Assembly (NCBI RefSeq): GCF_014269035.2
Contig: NZ_JABWRP020000025.1
Location: 1 to 64,000, forward strand
Direction of reading: 5' to 3'
DNA: 64,000 nucleotides
DNA from: Pseudomonas vlassakiae
Lineage (GTDB): Bacteria > Pseudomonadota > Gammaproteobacteria > Pseudomonadales > Pseudomonadaceae
Shown here: in pieces, positions 27,703-36,014 of the stretch
How the letters are laid out: each line of letters opens with the position of its first letter
Numbering within the stretch: position 1 is the first letter of the stretch
Program-made: the position numbers and the translations under genes
Notes under the pieces: model-generated
Told to the model about the DNA's origin: nothing
Database searches by the model: none
The model's input: the letters and a program-made list of their open reading frames with translations, nothing else

Positions 27703-27806
27703 TACCGGCCTCTTCGCGGGTGAACCCGCTCCCACAGTTACCACACCGCCTTCAAGGCAAGTGGAGAACCTGTAGGAGCGGGTTTACCCGCGAAAGGGCC
27801 GGTACA
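27703..27806. repeat. REP pair (BIME) between ampG and the MFS exporter
   Basis: Two REP elements in opposite orientation: TACCGGCCTCTTCGCGGGTG..ACCCGCTCCCACAG (27703-27736) and the reverse TGTAGGAGCGGGTTTACCCG..AAAGGGCCGGTA (27771-27804). Each arm is itself palindromic. They sit between two convergent genes, the usual place for such pairs in P. putida. Confidence 0.92.
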
Positions 27807-27816
27807 GACACAAAGA

Positions 27817-29061
27817 TCATTCAGCCACAGCCCCTTCCCCAGGCCGCCCACCGACCACGAACCACAGCGGCCACAATGCCAAGGCACCCGCCACTCCGGC
27901 AGCCAGGGCAAAGTGCAACAAGCTGTCCCCCGCCCCGATCATCGCCAGAACCGCACCACCCAGCCCCAGCAAGGCAATGGTGATCATCCCCAGCATCGCC
28001 GACACCAGCCCCTTGCTTTGCTCGCTGGCGAACAGCGTCATGCGGTACAGCACCGCATTGGCCACGCCCAGCCCCAACGCATACAGCGACATGCCAGCGA
28101 CCACGCTGGTCACCGTCGGCCATACCCAGGTCGCCAGCACCATCAGGCACAAGCCGGCCAGGTAAGGCCCAAGGGCGCCGCGCACCAGGGCCGGCAGCGG
28201 GTAGCGGTCGGCGATGCGGTTGATGATCAGGTTGCCCAGGATCAGCCCACCAAACACCGGCAACTGCCACAACGCATATTCCATCGTACTCAGCCCCTCA
28301 TCGTGAATCAGCAGCACCGGCGACAGACCGATCCAGCCAATCAGTGGCAGGCCCACCAGCCCCAGCGCGGCACTGCCGGCAACGAACCTGCGGTTGGCCA
28401 GCAACTGGCCGTAACCGACGAGCAGTGGCAGCAGATGGATAGGGGTGAACGGCAGGCGTGAACCATCGCGACGCTCCACTCCGAGGGTTTCCGGCATCAG
28501 CCGATGCAGCAGCAACCAGCACGCCACCGCGCCGATGGCAAAGGCCACGAACAGCCAGCGCCAGTCCAGCCATTGCAGCATGAGGGTACCGACCAGCGGG
28601 CCGAGCAGCGGCGACAGCAAGGCGATGTTGGCCAGCAGTGCCATCATGCGCACCGCGTCCGCTTCGCTGAACGACTCGTTCAGTGCCGGGTAGCTGACCG
28701 TCACCACGAAGCCCAGGCCGATGCCCTGCAACAGGCGCAGCAAGTTGAACAGACCGATATCCTGCACCCAGTAGGTGGCCAGGCAGGCGCCGCCGAAGAA
28801 CGCGCAGCCGGCCAGCAACAGTGGACGGCGCCCATAGCGGTCGGCCAGTGGGCCGATCAGCCATTGCAGCACCACGCCACCGAGCAGGTACAGGTTGAGC
28901 GCGTGCGGGATGTATTCGGGGCTGGCGTTCAGGTGCTCGACCACCACCGGCATCGCCGGCATCACGGCGTCACTGGCCAGGTAGGTGAGCAGCTCGAACA
29001 GGGCCAGGGTCAGACCGAACAAGAGGGCCCGAAGAGGTGTGATGTAAAGCAATGGTTTCAT
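27817..29061 (-). CDS. MdfA-like MFS multidrug exporter
   Basis: A 414-residue, 12-helix major facilitator. The N-terminus FELLTYLASDAVMPAMPVVV matches the MdfA/Cmr-type drug/proton antiporter pattern, and motif A is LIGPLADRYGRRPLLL. Acidic residues within helix 1 (Glu, Asp) support a cationic-drug exporter. ATG at 29061. It is a single gene ending against the REP pair. Substrate unknown; Bcr/CflA-type is the alternative. Confidence 0.82.
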   Translation of the reverse strand: MKPLLYITPLRALLFGLTLALFELLTYLASDAVMPAMPVVVEHLNASPEYIPHALNLYLLGGVVLQWLIGPLADRYGRRPLLLAGCAFFGGACLATYWVQDIGLFNLLRLLQGIGLGFVVTVSYPALNESFSEADAVRMMALLANIALLSPLLGPLVGTLMLQWLDWRWLFVAFAIGAVACWLLLHRLMPETLGVERRDGSRLPFTPIHLLPLLVGYGQLLANRRFVAGSAALGLVGLPLIGWIGLSPVLLIHDEGLSTMEYALWQLPVFGGLILGNLIINRIADRYPLPALVRGALGPYLAGLCLMVLATWVWPTVTSVVAGMSLYALGLGVANAVLYRMTLFASEQSKGLVSAMLGMITIALLGLGGAVLAMIGAGDSLLHFALAAGVAGALALWPLWFVVGGRPGEGAVAE

Positions 29062-29149
29062 GATGGCGTATCGGGTGCAGGCAGGAGGGGTCAGGCTATA
29101 TGCCAGAAAACGCGAGGAATTGCTGTGAGCAAGTGTAAGGGCGGCTGCA

Positions 29150-29178
29150 AAAGACCGGGGCCGCTTTCGCGGCCCCGT
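29150..29178 (-). terminator. Rho-independent terminator of the mscS-type gene
   Basis: CGGGGCCGC/GCGGCCCCG perfect stem with TTTC loop; on the minus strand followed by GTCTTTTGC. Confidence 0.85.
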
Positions 29179-29184
29179 CTGGTA

Positions 29185-30027
29185 TTACTGTGCGGCGGTC
29201 TCCTGCACCACGCGGATGACCCGCTGCGGGAACGGAATGTCGATCCCTTCGGCCTTCAACCGGTCACGGGCATGCTCATTGAGCATGAACATCACATCCC
29301 AGTAGTCGGAGGTCTTGGTCCACAGGCGCAGCGACACGGTGATCGAGCTGTCGCCCAGGGTCGCGACCACCGCCTGCGGAGCAGGGTCCGGCAGCACGCG
29401 AGGGTCCCGTGCCAATTCCAGCAGGACGTTGCGCGCCTTCTGCAGGTCGGCCTCGTAGTCCACGCCGACGTCGAACACCACCTTGCGCGTCGGCTGGCGG
29501 TTGGTGTTGGTGATGATGCCGTTGGACAGGCTACCGTTCGGCATGATCACGGTCTTGTTGTCACCGGTACGCAGCACGGTGTGGAAGATCTGGATGCTAT
29601 CGACGGTACCGGCCACACCCTGCGCTTCGATCCAGTCGCCGATGCGGAACGGGCGGAACATCAGGATCAGCACGCCACCGGCGAAGTTCGCCAGGCTGCC
29701 CTGCAGCGCCAGGCCGACAGCCAGCACAGCGCCACCCATGGCTGCCACGAACGAAGTGGTCTCGATGCCGATCATCGACGCCACACTGATCGCCAGCATC
29801 ACCTTCATGACGATGTTGGCCAACGTGCGAATGAAACCCTGCAACGCCGGGTCCGCGACCCGCAGGCCGACAAGCCTGGCCAAGCGGTCACTGACCTTGT
29901 TGGTGATCCACCAGCCGATGGCCAAGGTCACCAGCGCAAGCAGCAGACGGCTGCCATACGCCATGATCATGGGGATCCAGGTCTGCGACTGGCGGACCAG
30001 CTGATCGACTTCAGCGTTCAAATCCAT
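29185..30027 (-). CDS. mscS: Small-conductance mechanosensitive channel (MscS family)
   Basis: A 280-residue channel with three N-terminal helices (about 20-45, 65-85, 90-115) and the pore helix AAMGGAVLAVGLALQGSLANFAGGVLI, which has the Gly/Ala packing pattern of MscS TM3, followed by the beta and cytoplasmic cage domains (GTVDSIQIFHTVLRTGDNK). It opens on osmotic downshock. ATG at 30027 follows CAGGAGATGAATAC. Length fits E. coli MscS (286). Confidence 0.93.
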   Translation of the reverse strand: MDLNAEVDQLVRQSQTWIPMIMAYGSRLLLALVTLAIGWWITNKVSDRLARLVGLRVADPALQGFIRTLANIVMKVMLAISVASMIGIETTSFVAAMGGAVLAVGLALQGSLANFAGGVLILMFRPFRIGDWIEAQGVAGTVDSIQIFHTVLRTGDNKTVIMPNGSLSNGIITNTNRQPTRKVVFDVGVDYEADLQKARNVLLELARDPRVLPDPAPQAVVATLGDSSITVSLRLWTKTSDYWDVMFMLNEHARDRLKAEGIDIPFPQRVIRVVQETAAQ

Positions 30028-30143
30028 GTATTCATCTCCTGATGCCGTGCGGCACGTACACAGTAAAGCAGGCCGCCGGTCATCCAGCGGCCACGGCCCC
30101 CATGGACATCATTGCGCCATCGAGGTTCCGGGCAACCCTGCGA

Positions 30144-30629
30144 TCAGTCGCGGAAGTTGTTGAACTGCAGCGGCATGTCGAATTCCTTGGTGCGCAGCAG
30201 GGCAATGGCCTCCTGCAGGTCGTCGCGCTTCTTGCCGGTGACACGCACCTGCTCGCCCTGGATCGCGGCCTGGACCTTGAGCTTGCCGTCCTTGATGGTG
30301 GCGACGATCTTCTTGGCCAGGTCCTTGTCGATGCCTTCGCGGAACTTGGCTTCCTGTTTCTTTTCCTTGCCCGAGGCGTACGGATCCTTGGTTTCCAGGC
30401 ACTTGACGTCGATCTTGCGCTTGACCAGCGCCAGGCGCAGGATTTCCAGCATGGCTTCGAGCTGGAACTCTTCCTCGGCGGTCAGCACCACGGTCTGCTC
30501 CTTGTCCTTGAACTCGAAGCTGCCCTTGCCCTTGAGGTCATAGCGGCGATCGAGGTCCTTGATGGCGTTGTCGACCGCGTTCTGCACTTCGTGCTTGTCC
30601 AGTTCCGATACCACGTCGAACGAAGGCAT
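30144..30629 (-). CDS. yajQ: YajQ family nucleotide/c-di-GMP-binding protein
   Basis: A 161-residue cytoplasmic protein of the YajQ family, with MPSFDVVSELDKHEVQNAVDNA at the start and the repeated RNA-binding-like fold (residues KGKGSFEF and QGEQVRVTGKKRDDLQ). Some YajQ proteins bind c-di-GMP and act as effectors. ATG at 30629 follows GGAGATTACCC. Whether this one binds c-di-GMP is not shown here, although bifA lies in the same window. Confidence 0.93.
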   Translation of the reverse strand: MPSFDVVSELDKHEVQNAVDNAIKDLDRRYDLKGKGSFEFKDKEQTVVLTAEEEFQLEAMLEILRLALVKRKIDVKCLETKDPYASGKEKKQEAKFREGIDKDLAKKIVATIKDGKLKVQAAIQGEQVRVTGKKRDDLQEAIALLRTKEFDMPLQFNNFRD

Positions 30630-30731
30630 GGGTAATCTCCATAAAATAAACGCGCGCTCAGTCTGAACATGGAGCGCGTCGGTGTTAGCGGGTTAAAATG
30701 CGGGCTCATTATAACGGGTTGCGAAACGCAG

Positions 30732-31649
30732 ATGAGCAGCACCTGGCATATTCTCGGCGCCGGTAGCCTCGGCAGCCTCTGGGCCTGCCGCCTGGCACGC
30801 GCCGGCAAGGCAGTACGCCTGATCCTGCGTGATGCGCAGCGCCTGCAGGCCTACCAGCAGGCCGGCGGCCTGACGCTGACCGAGCAGGAGCAAACCCGCC
30901 GCTACGCCATCCCGGCCGAAACGGCCGAGTCCGGCGGCCCCATCCATCGCCTGCTGGTGGCCTGCAAGGCCTACGATGCCGCTCCCGCCGTCGCCCGCCT
31001 GGCGCCGCGCCTGGCTGAGGGCGCGGAACTGGTGCTGTTGCAGAACGGCCTGGGTAGCCAGGACGAAGTCGCCGACCAGGCCCCCCTCGCCCGCTGCATC
31101 TTCGCCTCAAGCACCGAAGGTGCATTCCGCGAGGACGACTGGCGAGTGCGCTTCGCCGGTCATGGTTTCAACTGGCTGGGGGACCCGGCCAACCCCACCC
31201 CACCAGAGTGGTTCGATGACCTGAACGACGCGGGCATTGCCGCCGAATGGACGGTCGACATCCTTACCCGCCTGTGGCGCAAGCTGGCGCTCAACTGCGC
31301 CATCAACCCGCTGACCGTGCTGCACGATTGCCAGAACGGCGGTTTGCTCGGGCACCTCGGCGAGGTCGAAGCACTGAGCACGGAACTGGCCGAGCTGCTG
31401 CGCCGTTGCGGCCAGCCCCAAGCCGCAGCCGATCTGGGCGAAGAAGTGCTGCGGGTGATCCTGGCCACTGCGGCCAACTACTCTTCCATGTACCAGGACG
31501 TGCGCGCTGGCCGGCGTACCGAAGTGCACTACCTGCTGGGCCATGCCTGCCGGGCAGCCGAGCGCCACGGCATGGCGTTGCCGCAGCTGGAACACCTGCA
31601 CCAGCGCCTGGTCGATAACCTGCGAGCGCGTGGTTTGCCCAGCGCCTGA
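30732..31649 (+). CDS. panE: 2-dehydropantoate 2-reductase (PanE/ApbA family)
   Basis: A 305-residue NADPH-dependent reductase that makes pantoate for coenzyme A. Rossmann motif GAGSLGSLW at residues 9-17; the catalytic Lys and Asn region is visible in LWRKLALNCAINPLTVLHDC, and YSSMYQDVRAGRRTEVHYLLG is the family C-terminal signature. Start ATG 30732; the in-frame extension upstream lacks homology. Paralogues of panE are common in Pseudomonas, so assignment to pantothenate synthesis is probable but not certain. Confidence 0.85.
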   Translation: MSSTWHILGAGSLGSLWACRLARAGKAVRLILRDAQRLQAYQQAGGLTLTEQEQTRRYAIPAETAESGGPIHRLLVACKAYDAAPAVARLAPRLAEGAELVLLQNGLGSQDEVADQAPLARCIFASSTEGAFREDDWRVRFAGHGFNWLGDPANPTPPEWFDDLNDAGIAAEWTVDILTRLWRKLALNCAINPLTVLHDCQNGGLLGHLGEVEALSTELAELLRRCGQPQAAADLGEEVLRVILATAANYSSMYQDVRAGRRTEVHYLLGHACRAAERHGMALPQLEHLHQRLVDNLRARGLPSA

Positions 31650-31679
31650 CGTCAACCCAATACGGACATTGCCTTGCCC

Positions 31680-33710
31680 ATGAGCCTGCGCCAACGCCTG
31701 GAAAACCTCCCGGTCGGGCAGAAACTGCTGGCAGCCTTGCTGGTACTGCTGGTGACCATCCTGCTGGTCGCCAACCTGACCTTCATCAGCGCCGCCTACT
31801 GGATCACCCAGGAGAGCATGGCGCCGCAGGCGTTGCAGACCATCGGCAAGCTGGTGGCCAACCCGCAACTGTCGGCCCGTGCCGGCGACTCGACCGAGAC
31901 CGCCACGGCCCTGCTCAAGGAGCTGGACCGCTACACGCCGCTGCGAGCCGCGGCCATCTACGGCGGCGACGGCAGCATGCTGGCCCAGCTCCAGCACGGC
32001 GAGTCACTGGCCCTGCCCAAGCGCTACCGCAACATCGACGGCTGGCGCCTGATGGAGTTTCGCAGCACCCAGCTGATCCGCATCCCGCGCGACGCCAGCC
32101 CACCGGCGCACCTGTTGCTGGTGGCCAGCAGTGAGCTGCCCACGGCGTTCTATACCGGCACGCTCAGCGCCAGCCTGGCGATCCTGGTGTTCAGCATCCT
32201 GCTGTGGTTGGTCATCGCCCGGCAGATCAAGCGCCTGATCACCCAGCCGATCAACCAGCTCGAAGAACTCAGCCGTCAGGTCACCCGCGAAGAAAGCTAT
32301 GCCTTGCGCGCCACCCGCGGCAACGACGATGAAATCGGCAGCCTGGCCGAAGCCTTCAACACCATGCTTTCGCGTATCGAGGCCCGCGAGCAGCAACTCA
32401 AGCGCACCCGCGACGAATTCCAGACAGCCTACGACCAAGCCCAAGGCCTGGCCGAGGAAACCCGTAACACCAATCGCAAACTGGAGCTGGAAGTCCAGGT
32501 GCGCAGCAAGATCGAGAAGAAGCTCACCGGGTTCCAGAACTACCTCAACAGCATCATCGACTCCATGCCCTCGGCCCTGATCGCCCTCGATGAGCAACTC
32601 TATGTCACGCAGTGGAACCACGAGGCCACGGTGCTTTCCGGCACGCCGCTGGACGAAGCGCTGAACCAGCCGATCTTCATCGCCTTCGAACCACTCAAGC
32701 CGTTCCTGCCGCAGCTCAAGGAAAGCGTCGAAAAGCACCGGGTGGCGAAAATCGAGCGGGTCACCTGGCCCAAGGGCGACGACCTGCGTCATTACGCCCT
32801 GACCTTCTACCCGCTGACGGGCGGCGGCGGCCGCGGCGTGGTCATCCGTATCGACGACATCACCCAGCGCCTGTCGCTGGAAGAGATGATGGTGCAATCG
32901 GAGAAGATGCTCTCGGTCGGCGGCCTCGCAGCCGGCATGGCCCATGAAATCAACAACCCGTTGGGCGCGATCCTGCACAACGTGCAGAACATTCGCCGAC
33001 GCCTCTCGGCAGAGCTGCCGCGCAACCAGGAACAGGCCAGTGAGCTGGGCATCGACCTGGCCAACGTCAACCGCTACCTGGAAAACCGCGAAGTACCGCA
33101 ACTGCTCGACGGCATCCAGCAGGCCGGCGCTCGCGCGGCGAAGATCGTCACCCACATGCTCAGCTTCAGCCGTCGCAGCAACCGCCAACTGGCGCCTTGC
33201 GACTTGCCGGCGCTGATCGACCAGGCCGTGGAGATCGCCAGCAACGACTTCGACCTGACCATCGGCTTCGACTTCAAGGGCCAGGCCATCATCCGCCAGT
33301 TCGACCCCAACCTGGGCCCGGTGCCCTGCACTGCCAACGAGCTGGAGCAAGTGCTGCTGAACCTGCTCAAGAACGCCGCCCAGGCCATCCATCAGCGGCC
33401 GCAGCCCAGCGAGCCAGGGCGCATCATCCTGCGAACGAAACTGAATCCGCCGTGGGCCGAGATCCAGGTCGAGGACAACGGCGTGGGCATGCCCGAAGCC
33501 GTTCGCAAGCGCACCTTCGAGCCGTTTTTCACCACCAAGGAGATCGGCCAGGGCACCGGGCTCGGGCTGTCGGTTTCGTACTTCATCATCACCAACAACC
33601 ACAAGGGGCAGATGGAAGTGCAGTCCACGCCCGGCCAGGGCACCTGCTTCACCCTGCGCCTGCCCCTCGGCCAGCCGCCAGCGGCTGCGCCGACCCACAC
33701 GGAGGCATGA
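31680..33710 (+). CDS. Sensor histidine kinase (HAMP-PAS-HisKA-HATPase)
   Basis: A 676-residue inner-membrane kinase. Membrane helices (about 18-40 and 165-185) bracket a periplasmic domain of about 125 residues; then HAMP, a coiled coil (about 235-290), a PAS domain (about 290-400), HisKA and HATPase. The phospho-His lies in HEINNP (His422); ATP motifs GTGLGLSVSYF are intact. No response regulator is adjacent, so the partner is elsewhere. The next gene, cobO-type adenosyltransferase, starts 1 base after its stop. ATG at 31680 preferred over the TTG two codons earlier. Signal unknown. Confidence 0.87.
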   Translation: MSLRQRLENLPVGQKLLAALLVLLVTILLVANLTFISAAYWITQESMAPQALQTIGKLVANPQLSARAGDSTETATALLKELDRYTPLRAAAIYGGDGSMLAQLQHGESLALPKRYRNIDGWRLMEFRSTQLIRIPRDASPPAHLLLVASSELPTAFYTGTLSASLAILVFSILLWLVIARQIKRLITQPINQLEELSRQVTREESYALRATRGNDDEIGSLAEAFNTMLSRIEAREQQLKRTRDEFQTAYDQAQGLAEETRNTNRKLELEVQVRSKIEKKLTGFQNYLNSIIDSMPSALIALDEQLYVTQWNHEATVLSGTPLDEALNQPIFIAFEPLKPFLPQLKESVEKHRVAKIERVTWPKGDDLRHYALTFYPLTGGGGRGVVIRIDDITQRLSLEEMMVQSEKMLSVGGLAAGMAHEINNPLGAILHNVQNIRRRLSAELPRNQEQASELGIDLANVNRYLENREVPQLLDGIQQAGARAAKIVTHMLSFSRRSNRQLAPCDLPALIDQAVEIASNDFDLTIGFDFKGQAIIRQFDPNLGPVPCTANELEQVLLNLLKNAAQAIHQRPQPSEPGRIILRTKLNPPWAEIQVEDNGVGMPEAVRKRTFEPFFTTKEIGQGTGLGLSVSYFIITNNHKGQMEVQSTPGQGTCFTLRLPLGQPPAAAPTHTEA

Positions 33711-33711
33711 C

Positions 33712-34278
33712 ATGGGCTATCGCCTGTCGAAGATCTACACCCGCACTGGCGACAAAGGCGAAACCGGCCTGGGCGACGGGCGACGGGTACCCAAGGACCA
33801 CCCACGGGTCGAGGCGATCGGTGAGGTGGACAGCCTCAACAGCCAGCTCGGGCTGCTGCTGGCTGGCCTGGATGAGCACAAGCTGGATGAGGTGAGCAGT
33901 GTTCTGGCGCCATGCCAGCATCGCTTGTTCGACCTGGGTGGCGAGTTGGCGATGCCCAGCTACCAGGCCTTGAACCAGGATGAAGTGGAGCGGCTCGAAG
34001 CGGCGATCGATGTATGGAATGAAGAACTGGGGCCGCTGACGAACTTCATCCTGCCCAGTGGCTCGGCGCTGGTGGCGCAGGCCCATGTGTGCCGCAGCCT
34101 GGCGCGCAGTGCGGAGCGGCGATGCCAGCAGTTGAATGCGCTGGAGCCGTTGGAGGGGGTCGGGTTGGCTTACATCAACCGGCTTTCGGATCTGCTGTTC
34201 GTGGCAGCGCGGATCATTGGACGGCGGCAGGGGGTTGCCGAGGTGTTGTGGCAGCCTGCGGAAAAACCTCGGGGCTGA
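33712..34278 (+). CDS. PduO-type ATP:cob(I)alamin adenosyltransferase
   Basis: A 188-residue enzyme that transfers the adenosyl group of ATP to cob(I)alamin, giving coenzyme B12. The N-terminal ATP loop IYTRTGDKGETGLGDGRRV and the helical C-terminal motif RSLARSAERRCQQL are the family marks. GGAGG lies 6 bases before the ATG. It is immediately downstream of the sensor kinase, possibly co-transcribed. Confidence 0.93.
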   Translation: MGYRLSKIYTRTGDKGETGLGDGRRVPKDHPRVEAIGEVDSLNSQLGLLLAGLDEHKLDEVSSVLAPCQHRLFDLGGELAMPSYQALNQDEVERLEAAIDVWNEELGPLTNFILPSGSALVAQAHVCRSLARSAERRCQQLNALEPLEGVGLAYINRLSDLLFVAARIIGRRQGVAEVLWQPAEKPRG

Positions 34279-34300
34279 TGGGGCCGCTGTGGCGGCCCCA
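34279..34300. terminator. Hairpin between convergent cobalamin and mutT genes
   Basis: TGGGGCCGC/GCGGCCCCA perfect stem with TGTG loop in the 27-base gap between the two stops. No T-tract, so efficiency is unclear. Confidence 0.5.
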
Positions 34301-34305
34301 GACAG

Positions 34306-35250
34306 TCAGGCCTCAGGCCAGAATGCGCGAATCCCGGCCACACCTTGTGCTCCGGCCTGCCAAGCCCGCTCCCGATCACCCGGCCCAACGCCACCCAGCA
34401 GGTAAACCGGCTGGTTGAACCCGGCAATCAGCCGCTGCGCTTCATCCCACCCCAACGGCACCGCTTCGGGATGGGTCTGGGTCGCCTGCACGGGTGACAG
34501 GGTGACGAAATCCACGCCCATCTGCTCGGCCAGCGCCAGCTCTTCGGCACTGTGGCACGACGCTGCCAGCCAGCGTTCCTTGGGGAACGGGCGGCCATTT
34601 GCTGCGTACTTGCGTAGCTGTGAGGCGGTCAGGTGCCACCCAGCGGACGGGAAGTCGCCCAACCACTCCAGCGGCCCCTTGAGCATCAGCTGCGCCTTGC
34701 CGGCGCACAACCCGACCGCGTCCACCGCCACATCGCGGTACTTGGGGTCGTACATGTCCGGAGCGCGCAACTGGATCAGGCGGATGCCACTGGCCACGGC
34801 CTTCTGGATACCCTTGAGCATCTGCGGTACTTCCAGGCCATCCGGGGTGATCAGGTACTGATCCGGCAAGCGCGCAGCAGCGACGATCGGCTTGTTGGCT
34901 TCAGGGAATTCGTACTGTGCCAGGTCCCGCGGAGCGACCCAGGCCAGCGGCTGGCCCTCGGCGCCATGGGCTTCGCCGGTGAACGCATCGACCTCACGGA
35001 CATCCAGCAGCACCTGCTTGTCCGGGTAGTCGTGGCTGACCTTGATCAGCGCCCGCGAACGGGTCACGTCGATACCCAGTTCTTCGCGCAACTCGCGGGC
35101 AAACGCCGCTTCGACGCCCTCGCCCTCTTCCACCTTGCCACCCGGGAACTCCCACAGGCCGCCCTGGTGCTGGGTATCAGCGCGGCGGGCAATCAGAATG
35201 CGCCCGTCATTGCCGCGGATCACCGCAGCGACTACATGGATTCGTTTCAA
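34306..35250 (-). CDS. mutT: MutT Nudix hydrolase fused to a thiamine-phosphate-synthase-like domain
   Basis: A 314-residue two-domain protein. Residues 1-130 are a Nudix hydrolase with an intact box (GGKVEEGEGVEAAFARELRE then ELGID) of the 8-oxo-dGTPase MutT type. Residues about 140-314 resemble ThiE/TenI (GIRLIQLRAPDMY; WLAASCHSAEELALAEQMG; VYLLGGVGP). The fusion is a known Pseudomonas arrangement; the second domain probably is not the main ThiE. The start is a TTG at 35250 overlapping the glutathione-transferase stop (TTGA). Nothing better is in frame without losing the MKRIHVVAAVIR start. Confidence 0.88.
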   Translation of the reverse strand: MKRIHVVAAVIRGNDGRILIARRADTQHQGGLWEFPGGKVEEGEGVEAAFARELREELGIDVTRSRALIKVSHDYPDKQVLLDVREVDAFTGEAHGAEGQPLAWVAPRDLAQYEFPEANKPIVAAARLPDQYLITPDGLEVPQMLKGIQKAVASGIRLIQLRAPDMYDPKYRDVAVDAVGLCAGKAQLMLKGPLEWLGDFPSAGWHLTASQLRKYAANGRPFPKERWLAASCHSAEELALAEQMGVDFVTLSPVQATQTHPEAVPLGWDEAQRLIAGFNQPVYLLGGVGPGDRERAWQAGAQGVAGIRAFWPEA

Positions 35251-35879
35251 CCTGCACGCTCCGCCAGGCCAGCTTGCCGCCAGGCCTGGAAGGCCGGCCA
35301 CTGGTAAATGGTTTCGATATAGGTGGCTGCCTCGGCGGGCACCTCTACGCGGTAGCTCCGCAGGCGCACCGCCACCGGGGCAAAGAAGGCATCGGCCAAG
35401 GTCGGCTTGCCGAACAGGAAGGGGCCGCTGTCCTTGGCCACCAGGCGGCATTCGGACCACAGCGCGACGATGCGGTCGATATCCACCTGGACCTCCAGCG
35501 GGATGTTATCCAGTCCCTGGTCACGGGTCAGGTCGAACGGCATGGCACCGCGCAGGGCGAAGAAGCCGCTGTGCATCTGCGCACAGGCCGAGCGGGCCTG
35601 GGCACGGGCGGCAACGTCTGCCGGCCACAGCTGGGCCTCGGGGTGGCGTTCGTTGAGGTACTCGGCGATGGCCAGGGAATCGGCGATCACACCGTGCTCA
35701 GTCTTGAGCAGCGGCACCTTGCCGGTAGCGGAGAATTCGAGGATACGTTTGCGGGTGTCGGGCTGGTTCAACGAGATAAGCGTTTCTTCATAGGGCACGC
35801 CAGCCAGCTCGAGGGCCAGGGCGCCACGCAGCGACCAGGAAGAATACAACTTGTCGCCGATGATCAGGTGGTAGCTCAT
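35247..35879 (-). CDS. Glutathione S-transferase family protein
   Basis: A 210-residue cytoplasmic GST. The thioredoxin-like N-domain has YHLIIGDKLYSSWSLRGALALELAGVPYEE with the Ser-Leu-Arg motif typical of the beta/zeta-like class, and ESATGKVPLL-type cis-Pro loop is present as EFSATGKVPLLK. The all-helical C-domain follows. ATG at 35879 (GGAG upstream). It is translationally coupled to mutT through the TTGA overlap. Substrate unknown. Confidence 0.85.
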   Translation of the reverse strand: MSYHLIIGDKLYSSWSLRGALALELAGVPYEETLISLNQPDTRKRILEFSATGKVPLLKTEHGVIADSLAIAEYLNERHPEAQLWPADVAARAQARSACAQMHSGFFALRGAMPFDLTRDQGLDNIPLEVQVDIDRIVALWSECRLVAKDSGPFLFGKPTLADAFFAPVAVRLRSYRVEVPAEAATYIETIYQWPAFQAWRQAGLAERAG

Positions 35880-35915
35880 GGTTCGGCTCCATGCATTTGG
35901 GGATTCTGGGGCTGC

Positions 35916-36006
35916 TTTGCAACCCATCGCGGATAAATCCGCTCCTACAGTGACCGCATAATCGTTGCAGGAGCGGATTTATCCGCGAAAGGGCCGCAAG
36001 GTGGCC
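35916..36006. repeat. REP pair before argJ, plus terminator-like hairpin
   Basis: GCGGATAAATCCGCTCCTACAG and the inverse CAGGAGCGGATTTATCCGC face each other (about 35929-35985). The reverse element runs into AAAGGGCC..GGCCCC, which on the minus strand can serve as the argJ terminator. Confidence 0.85.
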
Positions 36007-36014
36007 CCGTTAAA

